Shown here piece after piece: positions 45,397 through 52,881 of a DNA stretch of 64,000 nt. The notes below the pieces were generated by a model. It had not been told where the DNA came from, did not search any database, and worked only from the letters and a program-made list of their open reading frames with translations. How positions within the stretch are numbered: the stretch's first letter is position 1; each line of letters starts with the position of its first letter. The position numbers and the translations under genes were made by a program. The stretch covers positions 2,347,501 through 2,411,500 of the forward strand of contig NZ_CP157875.1 of NCBI RefSeq assembly GCF_040215105.1, given 5' to 3'. Origin of the DNA: Aeromonas veronii (lineage in GTDB: Bacteria > Pseudomonadota > Gammaproteobacteria > Enterobacterales > Aeromonadaceae).

Positions 45397-46940
45397 TACC
45401 AGCCCCCTCGTTCAAATTGGTGGTAGTCGTCGTGCCGCCCTTCGCCCCGCTTGCCTGGCAAGGGAGTGAACTCGATGGCGCCACCTTCCATCCAACTGGC
45501 CCGCACCGCCATGGCCAGCGCCACCGCAAAGTCGCCATGACGCTGCTGGCCGCCCTGACCGGTGTTCTTGCCCTTGTCGATCTTGGGGATGCCGTTGATG
45601 ACCTGGATCTTGCCGAGATCGTCCTGCACGTCCGCATGGCGTGGGATCACCAGGTTGTCATCCTCCAGCTCGGCCTTGAGCTTGGGCATCCACTCCCGAT
45701 ACCAGGGGTCGCTCAGCATCACGCACTCGATCATGCTGGCGCCCCAACGCAGCCGGGCGGCCTCCGCCAGATAGCCGCCGTTGCCGGTGGCATCGAAGGC
45801 CGCCGCCGTGAAGCGGTGCAGCCCCTGCAGCAGGTAAAACAGGATCTGGCGCTGGGTCTCATAGGGGGCGTTGACCAGCTCCACTACGAAGGGCACCCGT
45901 TTGCGTAGGTTGGCTGCGATGGAGAGCGGGACGAACACCGAGAGATCCCCCTTGCGGGCGAAGTCCTCGCCGAGCACGTGGCGGCAGGTGCGATCGAGTG
46001 CCTCCAGGCAGGGCTTGAGGTGCTCCTCGCACCAGAGCTCCGCCACCGCCTTGCGGGTCTCCTCGCTCTGGAGCTCGAAATCCTTGGGCGCAGTGAAGCG
46101 CAGGATGGGGATATCCGGCTGCATGGCCCGCTCGATCAGGGTGCGCTTGATATAGACGCCGCTGCTCTGCTTGGGCACGCAGAAATACTCCTCCAGCGCG
46201 TCCTCTTCGGTGGCGGTGTCCTTGAGCAAGCCCGCCTTCCAGGCGTCCTCTGCGTCTTGTGACCAAGGCATACCCTTGACCTGGCAGATGCGTTGGTAGA
46301 GCCCCTGCCGACAAGCGTCGTCCAGGGTGATGGTGTGAATGGAGTAGCGTTTCTTGCCGGCGCGGCTGTCGCCGATCAGCTGGTTGAACAGGTTGTCGAC
46401 GCCGTTGTGGGTGCTGATTAAACGCACCCTGGCCCCCCACATGGTGAGCGCCAGCGCGGCCTTGAGCACCTCGGCCAGCCGGTCGTGGAAGGCTGCCTCG
46501 TCGATGGTCACATTGCCCTGCATCCCCCGCAGGTTGGAAGGATTGCTGGAAAGCGCCTGCACCTTGAAGCCCGAGGCGAAATAGACCACGAAAGTCAGGA
46601 TCGCCTTGTCCTCGTCGTCGGTGAACACCTCCTCCAGGATCTCGCCGGCCGCCTTGTTGAACGCCTTGGCCCACATGGCCACGGCGTCGATAAACTCGCG
46701 CGCCATCTCCTTGTTGCTGCCCACGTAGAAGTGGTGACCACCGCCGGCGTTCTTGGCCTTGGAGGCAGTGAGGGTCGCGTCGGCCGCTTCCGCCCAGGTG
46801 ATGCCGGTTCGGCGGCTCTTCTCGGCGATCTTGAGCGGGCTCTCGTCGGCTATCCAAATCTTCTGGTACGGCAGCAGTACCTCATCGGGGTTGTATTCGG
46901 TACCGAGGGCCTGAGCTAACTGCTGAGCGATCGTGGTCAT
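45396..46940 (-). CDS. terminase large subunit (Mu gp28 family)
   Basis: A 514-residue packaging motor and nuclease. The ATPase has a Mu-type P-loop EKSRRTGITWAEA, Walker B VTIDEAAF and coupling motif RLISTHNG. The C-terminal RNase H-like nuclease has GEDFARKGDLS, FDATGNGGYLAE and a late Asp in RHGDFAVALAMA. Mu-like phages package by headful from host-integrated copies, so host flanks are carried. The gene is coupled to the small subunit upstream. Confidence 0.95.
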   Translation of the reverse strand: MTTIAQQLAQALGTEYNPDEVLLPYQKIWIADESPLKIAEKSRRTGITWAEAADATLTASKAKNAGGGHHFYVGSNKEMAREFIDAVAMWAKAFNKAAGEILEEVFTDDEDKAILTFVVYFASGFKVQALSSNPSNLRGMQGNVTIDEAAFHDRLAEVLKAALALTMWGARVRLISTHNGVDNLFNQLIGDSRAGKKRYSIHTITLDDACRQGLYQRICQVKGMPWSQDAEDAWKAGLLKDTATEEDALEEYFCVPKQSSGVYIKRTLIERAMQPDIPILRFTAPKDFELQSEETRKAVAELWCEEHLKPCLEALDRTCRHVLGEDFARKGDLSVFVPLSIAANLRKRVPFVVELVNAPYETQRQILFYLLQGLHRFTAAAFDATGNGGYLAEAARLRWGASMIECVMLSDPWYREWMPKLKAELEDDNLVIPRHADVQDDLGKIQVINGIPKIDKGKNTGQGGQQRHGDFAVALAMAVRASWMEGGAIEFTPLPGKRGEGRHDDYHQFERGGW

Positions 46941-47515
46941 CAGGCGATCCCCAGGATTTCACGACGAATGGCCGCCGCGGCTTCACCACTCAGCCCGGCC
47001 TGGGTGACGATGACCTCGGTCTTGGCGGCCACCTCCTCGGCGAACGCCTGACGGATCTCCTTCTCCCGCTTGTGGCTCTGCATGGCGGTGGATTCGAGGC
47101 GCTGTGCCGCCAGCATGGCGTTTTTCAGCATGTCGATATCCACCGCCTCCTCCGGGTTCTGCACCTGGGCCAGCATCGCCTTGAACAACTGGGAGCGGCC
47201 GAGTTCCAGGATGAGCTTGGTGGTCTCCCCCATCGGCTTGTTACCGAGCTGGGAGGTGAGCGCCGCCGTGGTCTCCCGCAGGTCGCGCAGGTGCTGACCC
47301 ACCTGCTCCACCTGACTGGCGTGACGACTGAGACCCGAGCGGGAGAGCTTGAGATCGTCCGGCAGCCCCGCCTCCTCGATGAGGCCGTTGATCTCATCCA
47401 GGATGGCGGCCTGGCTGTTGGCTTTGTCGCGCAGCAGCTCGTTGAGGGCGTTGCGGATAGACTCGGGCAGCAGCCACACCTTGCTGGCACGACCCCGGGT
47501 CGGTTTCTCGGCCAT
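46940..47515 (-). CDS. terminase small subunit, DUF3486 (Mu gp27) family
   Basis: A 191-residue DNA-binding protein. TRGRASKVWLLPESIRNALNELLRDKANSQAAILDEINGLIEEAGLPDDLKLSRSGLSRH is the DUF3486 signature (helix-turn-helix region), followed by a long helical part. ATG 47515 has GGAGGAT 7-8 nt upstream. It precedes the large terminase with a one-base overlap. Confidence 0.92.
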   Translation of the reverse strand: MAEKPTRGRASKVWLLPESIRNALNELLRDKANSQAAILDEINGLIEEAGLPDDLKLSRSGLSRHASQVEQVGQHLRDLRETTAALTSQLGNKPMGETTKLILELGRSQLFKAMLAQVQNPEEAVDIDMLKNAMLAAQRLESTAMQSHKREKEIRQAFAEEVAAKTEVIVTQAGLSGEAAAAIRREILGIA

Positions 47516-47517
47516 GG

Positions 47518-47814
47518 TCAATCCTCCGCCCTGGGCTTCTTGACGCCAGGCACCGAGGCGCGCCCCTCGGCCGCGTCCTGACCCCGGCCGGTGAGGTGAG
47601 CCACCTGCACCTGGGCGAGGCGCTCGATACGCACCAGCCCCTGCTCTTCCAACCAGGCCAGCAGGGTCTTGACCCGATCCCGGGTCACCCGGCCGGTGCC
47701 CAGCTGGTCCAGGCAATCGTTGAGGATCGACTCGTTGGCCGCACCGCCGATATCGAGCAGGGAGCGCAAGATCACCAGGCGTTGCTGGGCGTCCAATATT
47801 CCTTGAATGCTCAT
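47518..47814 (-). CDS. small winged-helix protein (Mu gp26-position)
   Basis: A 98-residue protein, MSIQGILDAQQRLVILRSLLDIGGAANESILNDCLDQLGTGRVTRDRVKTLLAWLEEQGLVRIERL. The ILRSLLDIGGAANESIL and TRDRVKTLLAWLEEQGLVRI segments fit a winged-helix fold. Such proteins lie before the small terminase in many Mu-like phages; function unknown, perhaps packaging related. It overlaps the DUF2730 gene by four bases. Confidence 0.78.
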   Translation of the reverse strand: MSIQGILDAQQRLVILRSLLDIGGAANESILNDCLDQLGTGRVTRDRVKTLLAWLEEQGLVRIERLAQVQVAHLTGRGQDAAEGRASVPGVKKPRAED

Positions 47815-48125
47815 GCCTTCTCCTTCTGTACCGATGCCAGCTCGTTCTCCAGCAGCATGTCGGCTAGCCGGCGCGCCTGGCGCAGCTCCGGCTTGACCTC
47901 CCGCAGCTCGCCGCGCAGCTCGCTTATCTCCAGCTGCAGCTTGTGCAGCTCCTTCTCACTCGGCAGATCGGCCAGCACCTGCTCTACTCGCTGCACCCGC
48001 TGTACCAGGGCGGTGAGATCCTCCCGTTTGGCGTAGGTCTTGGAGAGCAAGATGATGACCACCAGCCCCACCAGACTGGCCAGGGCGTACAGCGGCCCCC
48101 AGTTCTTAACGATGAATTCCCACAC
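47811..48125 (-). CDS. DUF2730-family phage protein
   Basis: A 104-residue protein. It starts VWEFIVKNWGPLYALASLVGLVVIILLSKTYAKREDL at GTG 48125, where AAGGAGG stands 6 nt upstream. One membrane helix (about 9-27) is followed by a coiled coil (VQRVQRVEQVLADLPSEKELHKLQLEISELRGELREVK). This is the DUF2730 form found beside lysis genes in Mu-like phages and may act in lysis (spanin-like) although that is not shown. It overlaps the zinc-finger gene by 20 nt. Confidence 0.82.
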   Translation of the reverse strand: MWEFIVKNWGPLYALASLVGLVVIILLSKTYAKREDLTALVQRVQRVEQVLADLPSEKELHKLQLEISELRGELREVKPELRQARRLADMLLENELASVQKEKA

Positions 48126-48333
48126 GGACAGCCTCCTTGCGCTCGAATAGGGTCTGGCACTCGATACAGCGCGGTGCGTCCGGCTCGGCCTTGAGCCGAG
48201 CCGCCGGGATGGGCTCATCGCAATCGCAGCAGATGCCATCACCGATGGGTTTTGCTCGCGCCCGATGGGCTGCAATAAGGCGCCCGGTTCGCTCGGCGTC
48301 GAGCTGCTGGGCGCGGTCTATGGGATCGCTCAA
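48106..48333 (-). CDS. TraR/DksA-type zinc-finger protein of the prophage
   Basis: A 75-residue protein, MSDPIDRAQQLDAERTGRLIAAHRARAKPIGDGICCDCDEPIPAARLKAEPDAPRCIECQTLFERKE. The C4 finger CxxC-x17-CxxC after a short helix is TraR-like, so it may bind the RNA polymerase secondary channel without ppGpp. Similar genes are frequent in this position in Mu-like prophages. A separate chromosomal member lies at 3387. Confidence 0.88.
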   Translation of the reverse strand: MSDPIDRAQQLDAERTGRLIAAHRARAKPIGDGICCDCDEPIPAARLKAEPDAPRCIECQTLFERKEAVRVGIHR

Positions 48334-48354
48334 AGCCGTCTCCTTGCGAACCGG

Positions 48355-48576
48355 TTATTTGATGATGTGAGTCGCCTTGAGGCGGCCCCAGATAGCCAGC
48401 AAGCCGCCCACCGCACTGGCCACATCAATAGCAGTAGTGGCGATCGTGCTCTGGGTCTGGGCATCCACGTCGATGCCGAACAGGCCGGCGATACCGGCCC
48501 CCACGGCGATGACGCCGCCGATCACGGTGCGGCTCCTGAGTGCCGGCTTTGCTTGAGGTAACAGGGAATCAGGCAT
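48355..48576 (-). CDS. putative holin
   Basis: A 73-residue protein, MPDSLLPQAKPALRSRTVIGGVIAVGAGIAGLFGIDVDAQTQSTIATTAIDVASAVGGLLAIWGRLKATHIIK. Two hydrophobic helices (about 17-34 and 47-63) with a charged C-terminus and position next to the endolysin fit a holin. ATG 48576 follows AAGGAAAACC; an earlier in-frame start is less likely. Confidence 0.75.
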   Translation of the reverse strand: MPDSLLPQAKPALRSRTVIGGVIAVGAGIAGLFGIDVDAQTQSTIATTAIDVASAVGGLLAIWGRLKATHIIK

Positions 48577-48883
48577 GATGGTTTTCCTTCTCTTGGGGTT
48601 GGGAACGACGGGCACGGGCCCGCAGGCGATCCAACTCGGTCACCGACTGCCACCCCTTGGCAAACAGGGATTGGCGGGTGGCGTGATGGCTGTAAAGCGG
48701 GATCGCCTGTGGGTCGGTGCTGGTCAGTGGGTCGGCCAGCCAGGCCTTGAGATGGGCATGGCGCCCATCCTTGAAACAGACCAGATAGCGGGGGTTCTTG
48801 AGCTCGGGGATGCCGAAGTAACCGGCCACCTGGATCCGCTGCTGCGCCCGCTGGCGCTTGTTGGTGAGGCTGGCGCTGCTCAT
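48569..48883 (-). CDS. lysis-region hypothetical protein
   Basis: A 104-residue basic protein between endolysin and holin genes. It begins MSSASLTNKRQRAQQRIQVAGYFGIPELKNPRYLVCFKDGRHAHLKAWLADPL and ends in an Arg-rich tail. I recognise no family and no membrane helix. The start overlaps the endolysin stop (ATGA), and it overlaps the holin start by 8 nt, so it is a true member of the operon. Confidence 0.75.
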   Translation of the reverse strand: MSSASLTNKRQRAQQRIQVAGYFGIPELKNPRYLVCFKDGRHAHLKAWLADPLTSTDPQAIPLYSHHATRQSLFAKGWQSVTELDRLRARARRSQPQEKENHHA

Positions 48884-49464
48884 GGCGCCACCTCTTCGAA
48901 CTGGGGGAGCAGGTAGCTCTGCAGACGCAGCAGGCGGTTGATCCAGCCCCAGGCGTTGACCCACTGGCTCGGGTCTTTGCGCACGATGCCGAGCAGAAAA
49001 CTGGCTCGGACCTCCAGCAGGGCAAGCAGCAGGGCGCGGCCACCGTCCCGGCCTGTCTTGGCGGCCAGCACCCGCAGGGTCTGAGAGCCCAGCACCCCGT
49101 CGGCCATGATGCCGAGTGCCTGCTGCAGCTGACGCACCGAGCGGCCTGGGCCGTGATGCACTGCCCCGTCGAACAGAGCAATGGCGATCAACGGGCAGAC
49201 GCTCTCGACCCGATCGCAGCGAGCGGGCAACCAGTAGTTGGCTCGATAGAAGGGCCCGGCATGAGCAGGAGTAAGGGCCGAGATGGCGATATCCGGCTGA
49301 CCGTCCCGATCGAGATCGGTCATGCCATCTTTCTTGCCATCGGCAGCATCGGCGATGCCGTACTTGGTGTGACCACCCCGGTCGGCCGGATGGTTGACTT
49401 CGTCCCCTTCCACATCGGGACGAAGCAACCAGGTGAGTGCAATAGGAAAGGTGTCAGGCAACAT
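48880..49464 (-). CDS. endolysin, glycoside hydrolase 108 family
   Basis: A 194-residue muramidase. DVEGDEVNHPADRGGHTKYGI is the GH108 signature with the catalytic Glu (E19), and SALTPAHAGPFYRANYW follows. Between them a DLDRDGQPDI motif (about residues 50-59) looks like a calcium-binding DxDxDG loop. The C-terminal GRSVRQLQQALGI.ADGVLGSQTLRVLA is the peptidoglycan-binding (PG_binding_3) part. There is no signal peptide, so export depends on the holin. A hairpin masks its ribosome site (49467-49512). Confidence 0.92.
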   Translation of the reverse strand: MLPDTFPIALTWLLRPDVEGDEVNHPADRGGHTKYGIADAADGKKDGMTDLDRDGQPDIAISALTPAHAGPFYRANYWLPARCDRVESVCPLIAIALFDGAVHHGPGRSVRQLQQALGIMADGVLGSQTLRVLAAKTGRDGGRALLLALLEVRASFLLGIVRKDPSQWVNAWGWINRLLRLQSYLLPQFEEVAP

Positions 49465-49466
49465 AA

Positions 49467-49512
49467 AAGGCCTCTCGATGAACTGCGTTATCGCAGCGTA
49501 CCGAGGGGCCTT
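49467..49512 (-). promoter_or_regulatory. nested hairpin over the endolysin ribosome site
   Basis: Outer arms AAGGCCCCTCG and CGAGAGGCCTT (minus strand, one mismatch) enclose an inner CTGCG-TTAT-type stem-loop (49483-49496). The 3' outer arm contains GAGAGG, the endolysin ribosome site, 5 nt before ATG 49464. Folding of the lysis mRNA could hold back endolysin translation. Confidence 0.5.
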
Positions 49513-49519
49513 AATGGGG

Positions 49520-49539
49520 CGGGTTTATGGTAGGTTACT
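49520..49539 (-). promoter_or_regulatory. candidate late promoter element upstream of lysis genes
   Basis: Minus strand GTAACCTACCATAAACCCG; 19 of 20 bp match the element at 41568-41587. A TTGTAT about 15 bp upstream of ATAAAC may be a -35 region. The position equals that of the Plys late promoter in Mu. Confidence 0.5.
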
Positions 49540-49601
49540 TGAAATACAAAAGCCTAACGCTTGAGCTAATGCTATGGGACAGCTAAAACGAATGATTCTG
49601 T

Positions 49602-50462
49602 TCACACTGTACCGATAACTTCCATCAACTGATCTGCGATTTCTTCAATGCTGCTCAGAGAAGAGTTAATTGCAACCTTGTCGGCAAGAGTTGGACTAAA
49701 GCGAATGACTTCTGATTTCGATACCTTGTGCCAAATTGGAAGTATTACTTTATGACCATCCATTTCGCGGGCGACCATTCCATCCAACTCATACTGAGGC
49801 CAGTTTTTCACAAAGAAAGCTCCTGACAGAACTACAATCCCATATCTGGAACGAGCCAACCCCTGATCGATTTTACGCCTAAGACTATCGCCCACTTTAA
49901 GCGTTGATTCGTCATACCAGACACGAACATCACGCCCTGAGAGCTCCTCTGCCAGCGGACGAACAAAATCATCTTTATCTTCACTGGCATGGGATATGAA
50001 AACGTCAAACTCAACATCTGAAGCCTGATGCTCAGATACTCTTTCGACTTCACGTACAATCTCTTTCTGAAGAACCAATTCTTGAGTAATAAGCCGCTGA
50101 TGCCTTAGAGCTTCACTCTCTCGGCGTCGCTGTGCTTGTTCTACACGGCGACGTTCAGCCCCTTGCTCGCGCAGAAGGTCAGCCTGGGCCTTCATCAACT
50201 GATTGTTTTTATCGGCAACTCTTCTTGATATATTTGCCTTCTTACCCTGTATCCTTGCAATCTCATCGGAACAACGCTGAATATCCTTCAATTTGCTTTG
50301 AATCGTGGATGCGCTGGTTGTCTTTGTTATCGACGACTGAATCTGAAGAATTCTTTTCGACTTATCATTTTCTGCTTTAGTTTCTTGCGTAAGTTTACGC
50401 TGCAAGTCGGCAAGTTCCCTTTGAAGTTGCCCAATTCTTGATATCAGAGTACTGACAGACAC
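49602..50462 (-). CDS. coiled-coil/TIR-domain protein (cargo)
   Basis: A 286-residue protein. Residues 1-145 are a long, charged coiled coil (QLQRELADLQRKL, AERRRVEQAQRRRESEALR). Residues 151-286 form a TIR domain: EFDVFISHASEDKDDFVRPLAEEL, WYDESTLKVGDSLRRKIDQGLARSRYGIVVLSGAFF, and the putative catalytic Glu225 in WPQYELDG. Bacterial TIR domains commonly hydrolyse NAD or make cyclic ADP-ribose signals in defence. The gene is lower in GC than its neighbours, and lies between a membrane-anchored partner and the lysis operon, where Mu keeps its C activator. Defence function is inferred. Confidence 0.88.
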   Translation of the reverse strand: MSVSTLISRIGQLQRELADLQRKLTQETKAENDKSKRILQIQSSITKTTSASTIQSKLKDIQRCSDEIARIQGKKANISRRVADKNNQLMKAQADLLREQGAERRRVEQAQRRRESEALRHQRLITQELVLQKEIVREVERVSEHQASDVEFDVFISHASEDKDDFVRPLAEELSGRDVRVWYDESTLKVGDSLRRKIDQGLARSRYGIVVLSGAFFVKNWPQYELDGMVAREMDGHKVILPIWHKVSKSEVIRFSPTLADKVAINSSLSSIEEIADQLMEVIGTV

Positions 50463-50587
50463 TCGACTCTCTCCAAATGAATATAATGTTTGACATGATA
50501 GGAAGGCGCGGTGGGGTAACCCTCAGTGGCACATTCGCCTGAGAGAAGGGTTAGATCTTCGTTTCTTAGTTTTTTGTGTTACGCGCC

Positions 50588-51181
50588 TTAGGTCAATGCA
50601 TAGAATCGAGCCAGTAACTCACCCTGCTGGTCCGCGACGCGCTGGAAAAAACGCTGCCCCTCGGGGCTGAGTTTGTATTCACCCTCATCTGCTTCTACAT
50701 ACCCTATAGTCTGCAGCGTAGTAAGCAACTTTTCGATCTCGCGAGTTAATGTCAAGATTAGCACTGGCGGATGCTTTGGCTGCTCTGTACCCGTACTCAT
50801 GGCCCCTATAATGCGGTGAGCAATGTTCTCGAGCCTAACAGGGGTTGTTGACTGTAATAAGTTCAGCCCAACAAGGTCTGCAAATGAGTTGTTTAACTCA
50901 CGTGCAGCACGATCGATTGCTTGCAATTTTTCTGGTGACACATCCGACGGCTGGGACTGAGCCAACAGGGCTCTTTCTTTCGCAAGCTCCTTGGCTGTTC
51001 CAGAGATTTGTACCTCCTGGCCCATTACACCCAACTTCAACATTTCGGCGGTTCCTAACCGCTCACTGAATTGCCTAAGGATTCGCTCAATGTTGGGGCG
51101 AAACAGCAGTACTAGGGTGAATATGACGGAGGGCCACACAAGAACCTTTAGAAATTCGAGAACCAGCTTTGCGATTTCCAA
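50588..51181 (-). CDS. membrane-anchored protein with C-terminal winged-helix-like domain (cargo)
   Basis: A 197-residue protein. It starts (TTG 51181, GAGGGTG upstream) MEIAKLVLEFLKVLVWPSVIFTLVLLFRPNIERILRQF with one membrane helix at about 8-27, then an amphipathic linker, an alpha-helical middle (SPEKLQAIDRAARELNNSFADLV) and a C-terminal part (LTREIEKLLTTLQTIGYVEADEGEYKLSPEGQRFF) resembling a winged helix. I recognise no family. It is the first gene after the mor-like gene and 125 bp upstream of the TIR gene in the same direction; the pair may be a functional unit. Confidence 0.7.
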   Translation of the reverse strand: MEIAKLVLEFLKVLVWPSVIFTLVLLFRPNIERILRQFSERLGTAEMLKLGVMGQEVQISGTAKELAKERALLAQSQPSDVSPEKLQAIDRAARELNNSFADLVGLNLLQSTTPVRLENIAHRIIGAMSTGTEQPKHPPVLILTLTREIEKLLTTLQTIGYVEADEGEYKLSPEGQRFFQRVADQQGELLARFYALT

Positions 51182-51406
51182 CTAGGTCACCCTCTGCAAT
51201 CTAACCGTTTACCTACGACGGATGTATTCCGCATAGCCTGAATTATTGACCTTTGTTGTAACAAAAAAAATTCAGTGTCTCAATGTGTTATTGGTATTAC
51301 GGGCCTACGTGCATAACCTCAGAACAACAGTCCTCAACAATTTGATTGAGAGGGTGAGCAGATACATACTATCGGATCGGCATACCGCAACCCTTCGGGC
51401 GAAATA
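51182..51406 (-). promoter_or_regulatory. intergenic region with probable middle promoter
   Basis: 225 bp without a gene, AT-rich compared with the flanks, between the mor-like gene and the cargo. It contains inverted arms TTTGTT/AACAAA around 51252-51265 beside an A8 tract. In Mu the Mor-activated promoter Pm lies in this place, so activator binding here is a fair inference. Confidence 0.4.
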
Positions 51407-51434
51407 GAAAGACCCCGCCAAGGCGGGGTCTTTC
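51407..51434. terminator. intrinsic terminator of the early operon
   Basis: A perfect 13-bp stem (GAAAGACCCCGCC with its complement, 2-nt loop) begins 1 bp after the mor-like gene stop. It can act in both directions and ends the early transcript. Confidence 0.85.
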
Positions 51435-51435
51435 G

Positions 51436-51870
51436 TTACAGTCCAAACAAGTCCGGTTGATGACGTCGCCTCGTCAACTGACGCTGCTCCGCCACCACCG
51501 CATAAGTCTGCGGTACCGAGAGGCCATGCTTACGGGCAAGCGCATCGATATTGCGGCCATTGAACTCGTCCCAGATGGCCCGGTCACGCAACGCCGCCTT
51601 GAGGTGTTCCCCGGTCGGAATGTAGTAGGCACGCCCACCCATATAGTGGGCCTGCACCAGCGCCAACTTACGGGCCTGGGCCATGGCCTGCTCCGTTGAC
51701 ATACCACTTCGACCCAGTTCACAGGCCAGCACGTCCACCAGCTCGGCCAGCGCCTTGGGCCACTTAGCGGTCAATTCGCTGGTCGGGATCTGATCCAGCC
51801 GATCCACCAACTGACCCAGCGATTCGTGGTCCTCGGCGAACAGATCCAGATTCTCCTGGTTGCTATCCAT
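51436..51870 (-). CDS. Mor-family transcription activator
   Basis: A 144-residue regulator of the Mor/C family. The C-terminal AYYIPTGEHLKAALRDRAIWDEFNGRNIDALARKHGLSVPQTYAVVAEQR holds the helix-turn-helix, and the N-terminal DLFAEDHESLGQLVDRLDQI is typical too. Being the only such protein in the prophage, it may serve both middle and late transcription. It overlaps the GemA gene by 8 nt and ends at a strong terminator. Confidence 0.92.
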   Translation of the reverse strand: MDSNQENLDLFAEDHESLGQLVDRLDQIPTSELTAKWPKALAELVDVLACELGRSGMSTEQAMAQARKLALVQAHYMGGRAYYIPTGEHLKAALRDRAIWDEFNGRNIDALARKHGLSVPQTYAVVAEQRQLTRRRHQPDLFGL

Positions 51871-52456
51871 GTTGCACCTCCGCTTGCATCTGCTCGAAGG
51901 CCGCCAGCACGGCCTGATAGCCTGCTACCTTCGCCCCGATCCTACTGAGGGGGACGGGCCGTTTGGCTGCCTGCAGCGCCTCGACCATCTCCCGCTTGTG
52001 CCAGTTCTTGAGGGACTCCAGCACCGGGTAAGCCAACTCTTCGCTGAGCCAGGCCACCTCGGCCACCCCGATCCCCTTGTTCAGCCGCACCGTCTGACGC
52101 TCCACATAGTGATTGAGCGCAGTTTCGCTGCCATCGCGCAGCAGACCGTGGCGATACATGGTGATCCAGACTGCCCGGATCACCCCTATCTCTGCCGTCT
52201 TGACCTGGGTCCCACGGGCAGGGCTTAAACGCTTGCTGGTAATCTCTTTAACGGGGCGTTTAACGGTTGGTTTAAAACCCGCCACCTTCATGGCCACCAG
52301 CACCTTGTCCAACTCTTGGGGCGTCAGCTCGGCGGCCGAGCGCTTGCCACTCTGCTGGGCCAACAGCTCTCGATAGGTTTCATCGTCCAGCCCCAAAGAG
52401 CGGCGGCCCACCTGCACCAACCGGATCAAGCGGGTGCGTTCACTGCTCGTTGTCAT
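51863..52456 (-). CDS. GemA-like protein (Mu gp16, DUF1018)
   Basis: A 197-residue protein. RLIRLVQVGRRSLGLDDETYRELLAQQSGKRSAAELTPQELDKVLVAMKVAGF is the DUF1018/GemA signature. The second half (TKTAEIGVIRAVWITMYRHGLLRDGSETALNHYVERQT) is also conserved. In Mu, GemA modulates host gene expression and DNA topology. It overlaps the mor-like gene and a small gene upstream, so all three are coupled. Confidence 0.92.
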   Translation of the reverse strand: MTTSSERTRLIRLVQVGRRSLGLDDETYRELLAQQSGKRSAAELTPQELDKVLVAMKVAGFKPTVKRPVKEITSKRLSPARGTQVKTAEIGVIRAVWITMYRHGLLRDGSETALNHYVERQTVRLNKGIGVAEVAWLSEELAYPVLESLKNWHKREMVEALQAAKRPVPLSRIGAKVAGYQAVLAAFEQMQAEVQHG

Positions 52457-52620
52457 GATCCCCTCCCCGCTTTCGCCACCCAGATCTGGCCGGCCGTTAC
52501 CTCATCCCCGCTGCGCCACTGCGAACAATGGCTGTCCAGCCACTTCTCAGCCTGCGGCTGGCTCAGGGCGCCAAACTTCATCACATAGGCCAGCAAAGCC
52601 TGCCAGTTAGACGCGGCCAT
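52453..52620 (-). CDS. small early protein
   Basis: A 55-residue protein, MAASNWQALLAYVMKFGALSQPQAEKWLDSHCSQWRSGDEVTAGQIWVAKAGRGS. Its helices could form a small helix-turn-helix, but no family is recognised. ATG 52620 lies 14 nt inside the upstream gene and its stop overlaps the GemA start (ATGA), which supports translation. Confidence 0.6.
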   Translation of the reverse strand: MAASNWQALLAYVMKFGALSQPQAEKWLDSHCSQWRSGDEVTAGQIWVAKAGRGS

Positions 52621-52837
52621 GGTGGACCTCTGCCGTCCTAGCCTGTTGCAACTCCGCCACCAGTTGCCAGCGCATCTGGCTGGCCTCCCCTGCCAGGGCA
52701 TGAAAGCCCTGTTGGCGAGCCTCTTTATCAAACTGCTTGAGCTGTCTGCACACAGCCCGTTTGTCAGGGGTCGCCAGTGCAATAGCGGCCGCGCTGAAAA
52801 TCTTGGTAAGCCGAATATCCATCTCTGTTTTGGTCAT
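52607..52837 (-). CDS. small early helical protein
   Basis: A 76-residue basic, helical protein, MTKTEMDIRLTKIFSAAAIALATPDKRAVCRQLKQFDKEARQQGFHALAGEASQMRWQL. Function unknown. AAAGGAGC lies 8-9 nt upstream of ATG 52837. Its 5' leader contains a palindrome and candidate hammerhead ribozyme A; cleavage would give its mRNA a new 5' end about 79 nt before the start. Confidence 0.7.
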   Translation of the reverse strand: MTKTEMDIRLTKIFSAAAIALATPDKRAVCRQLKQFDKEARQQGFHALAGEASQMRWQLVAELQQARTAEVHHGRV

Positions 52838-52865
52838 CGCCGTGCTCCTTTATCGAGGCGGTGAA

Positions 52866-52881
52866 GACCTGGGCCCAGGTC
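52866..52881. repeat. 16-bp perfect palindrome
   Basis: GACCTGGGCCCAGGTC, directly after ribozyme A in the transcript and 29 bp before the next gene. It can fold as a short hairpin or be a protein site. Confidence 0.6.

Noticed and set aside
49465..51435. Second Mor/C-type activator expected between mor and lys
   Set aside because: No frame here resembles the Mor/C family; the two genes present are the TIR protein and a membrane-anchored protein.
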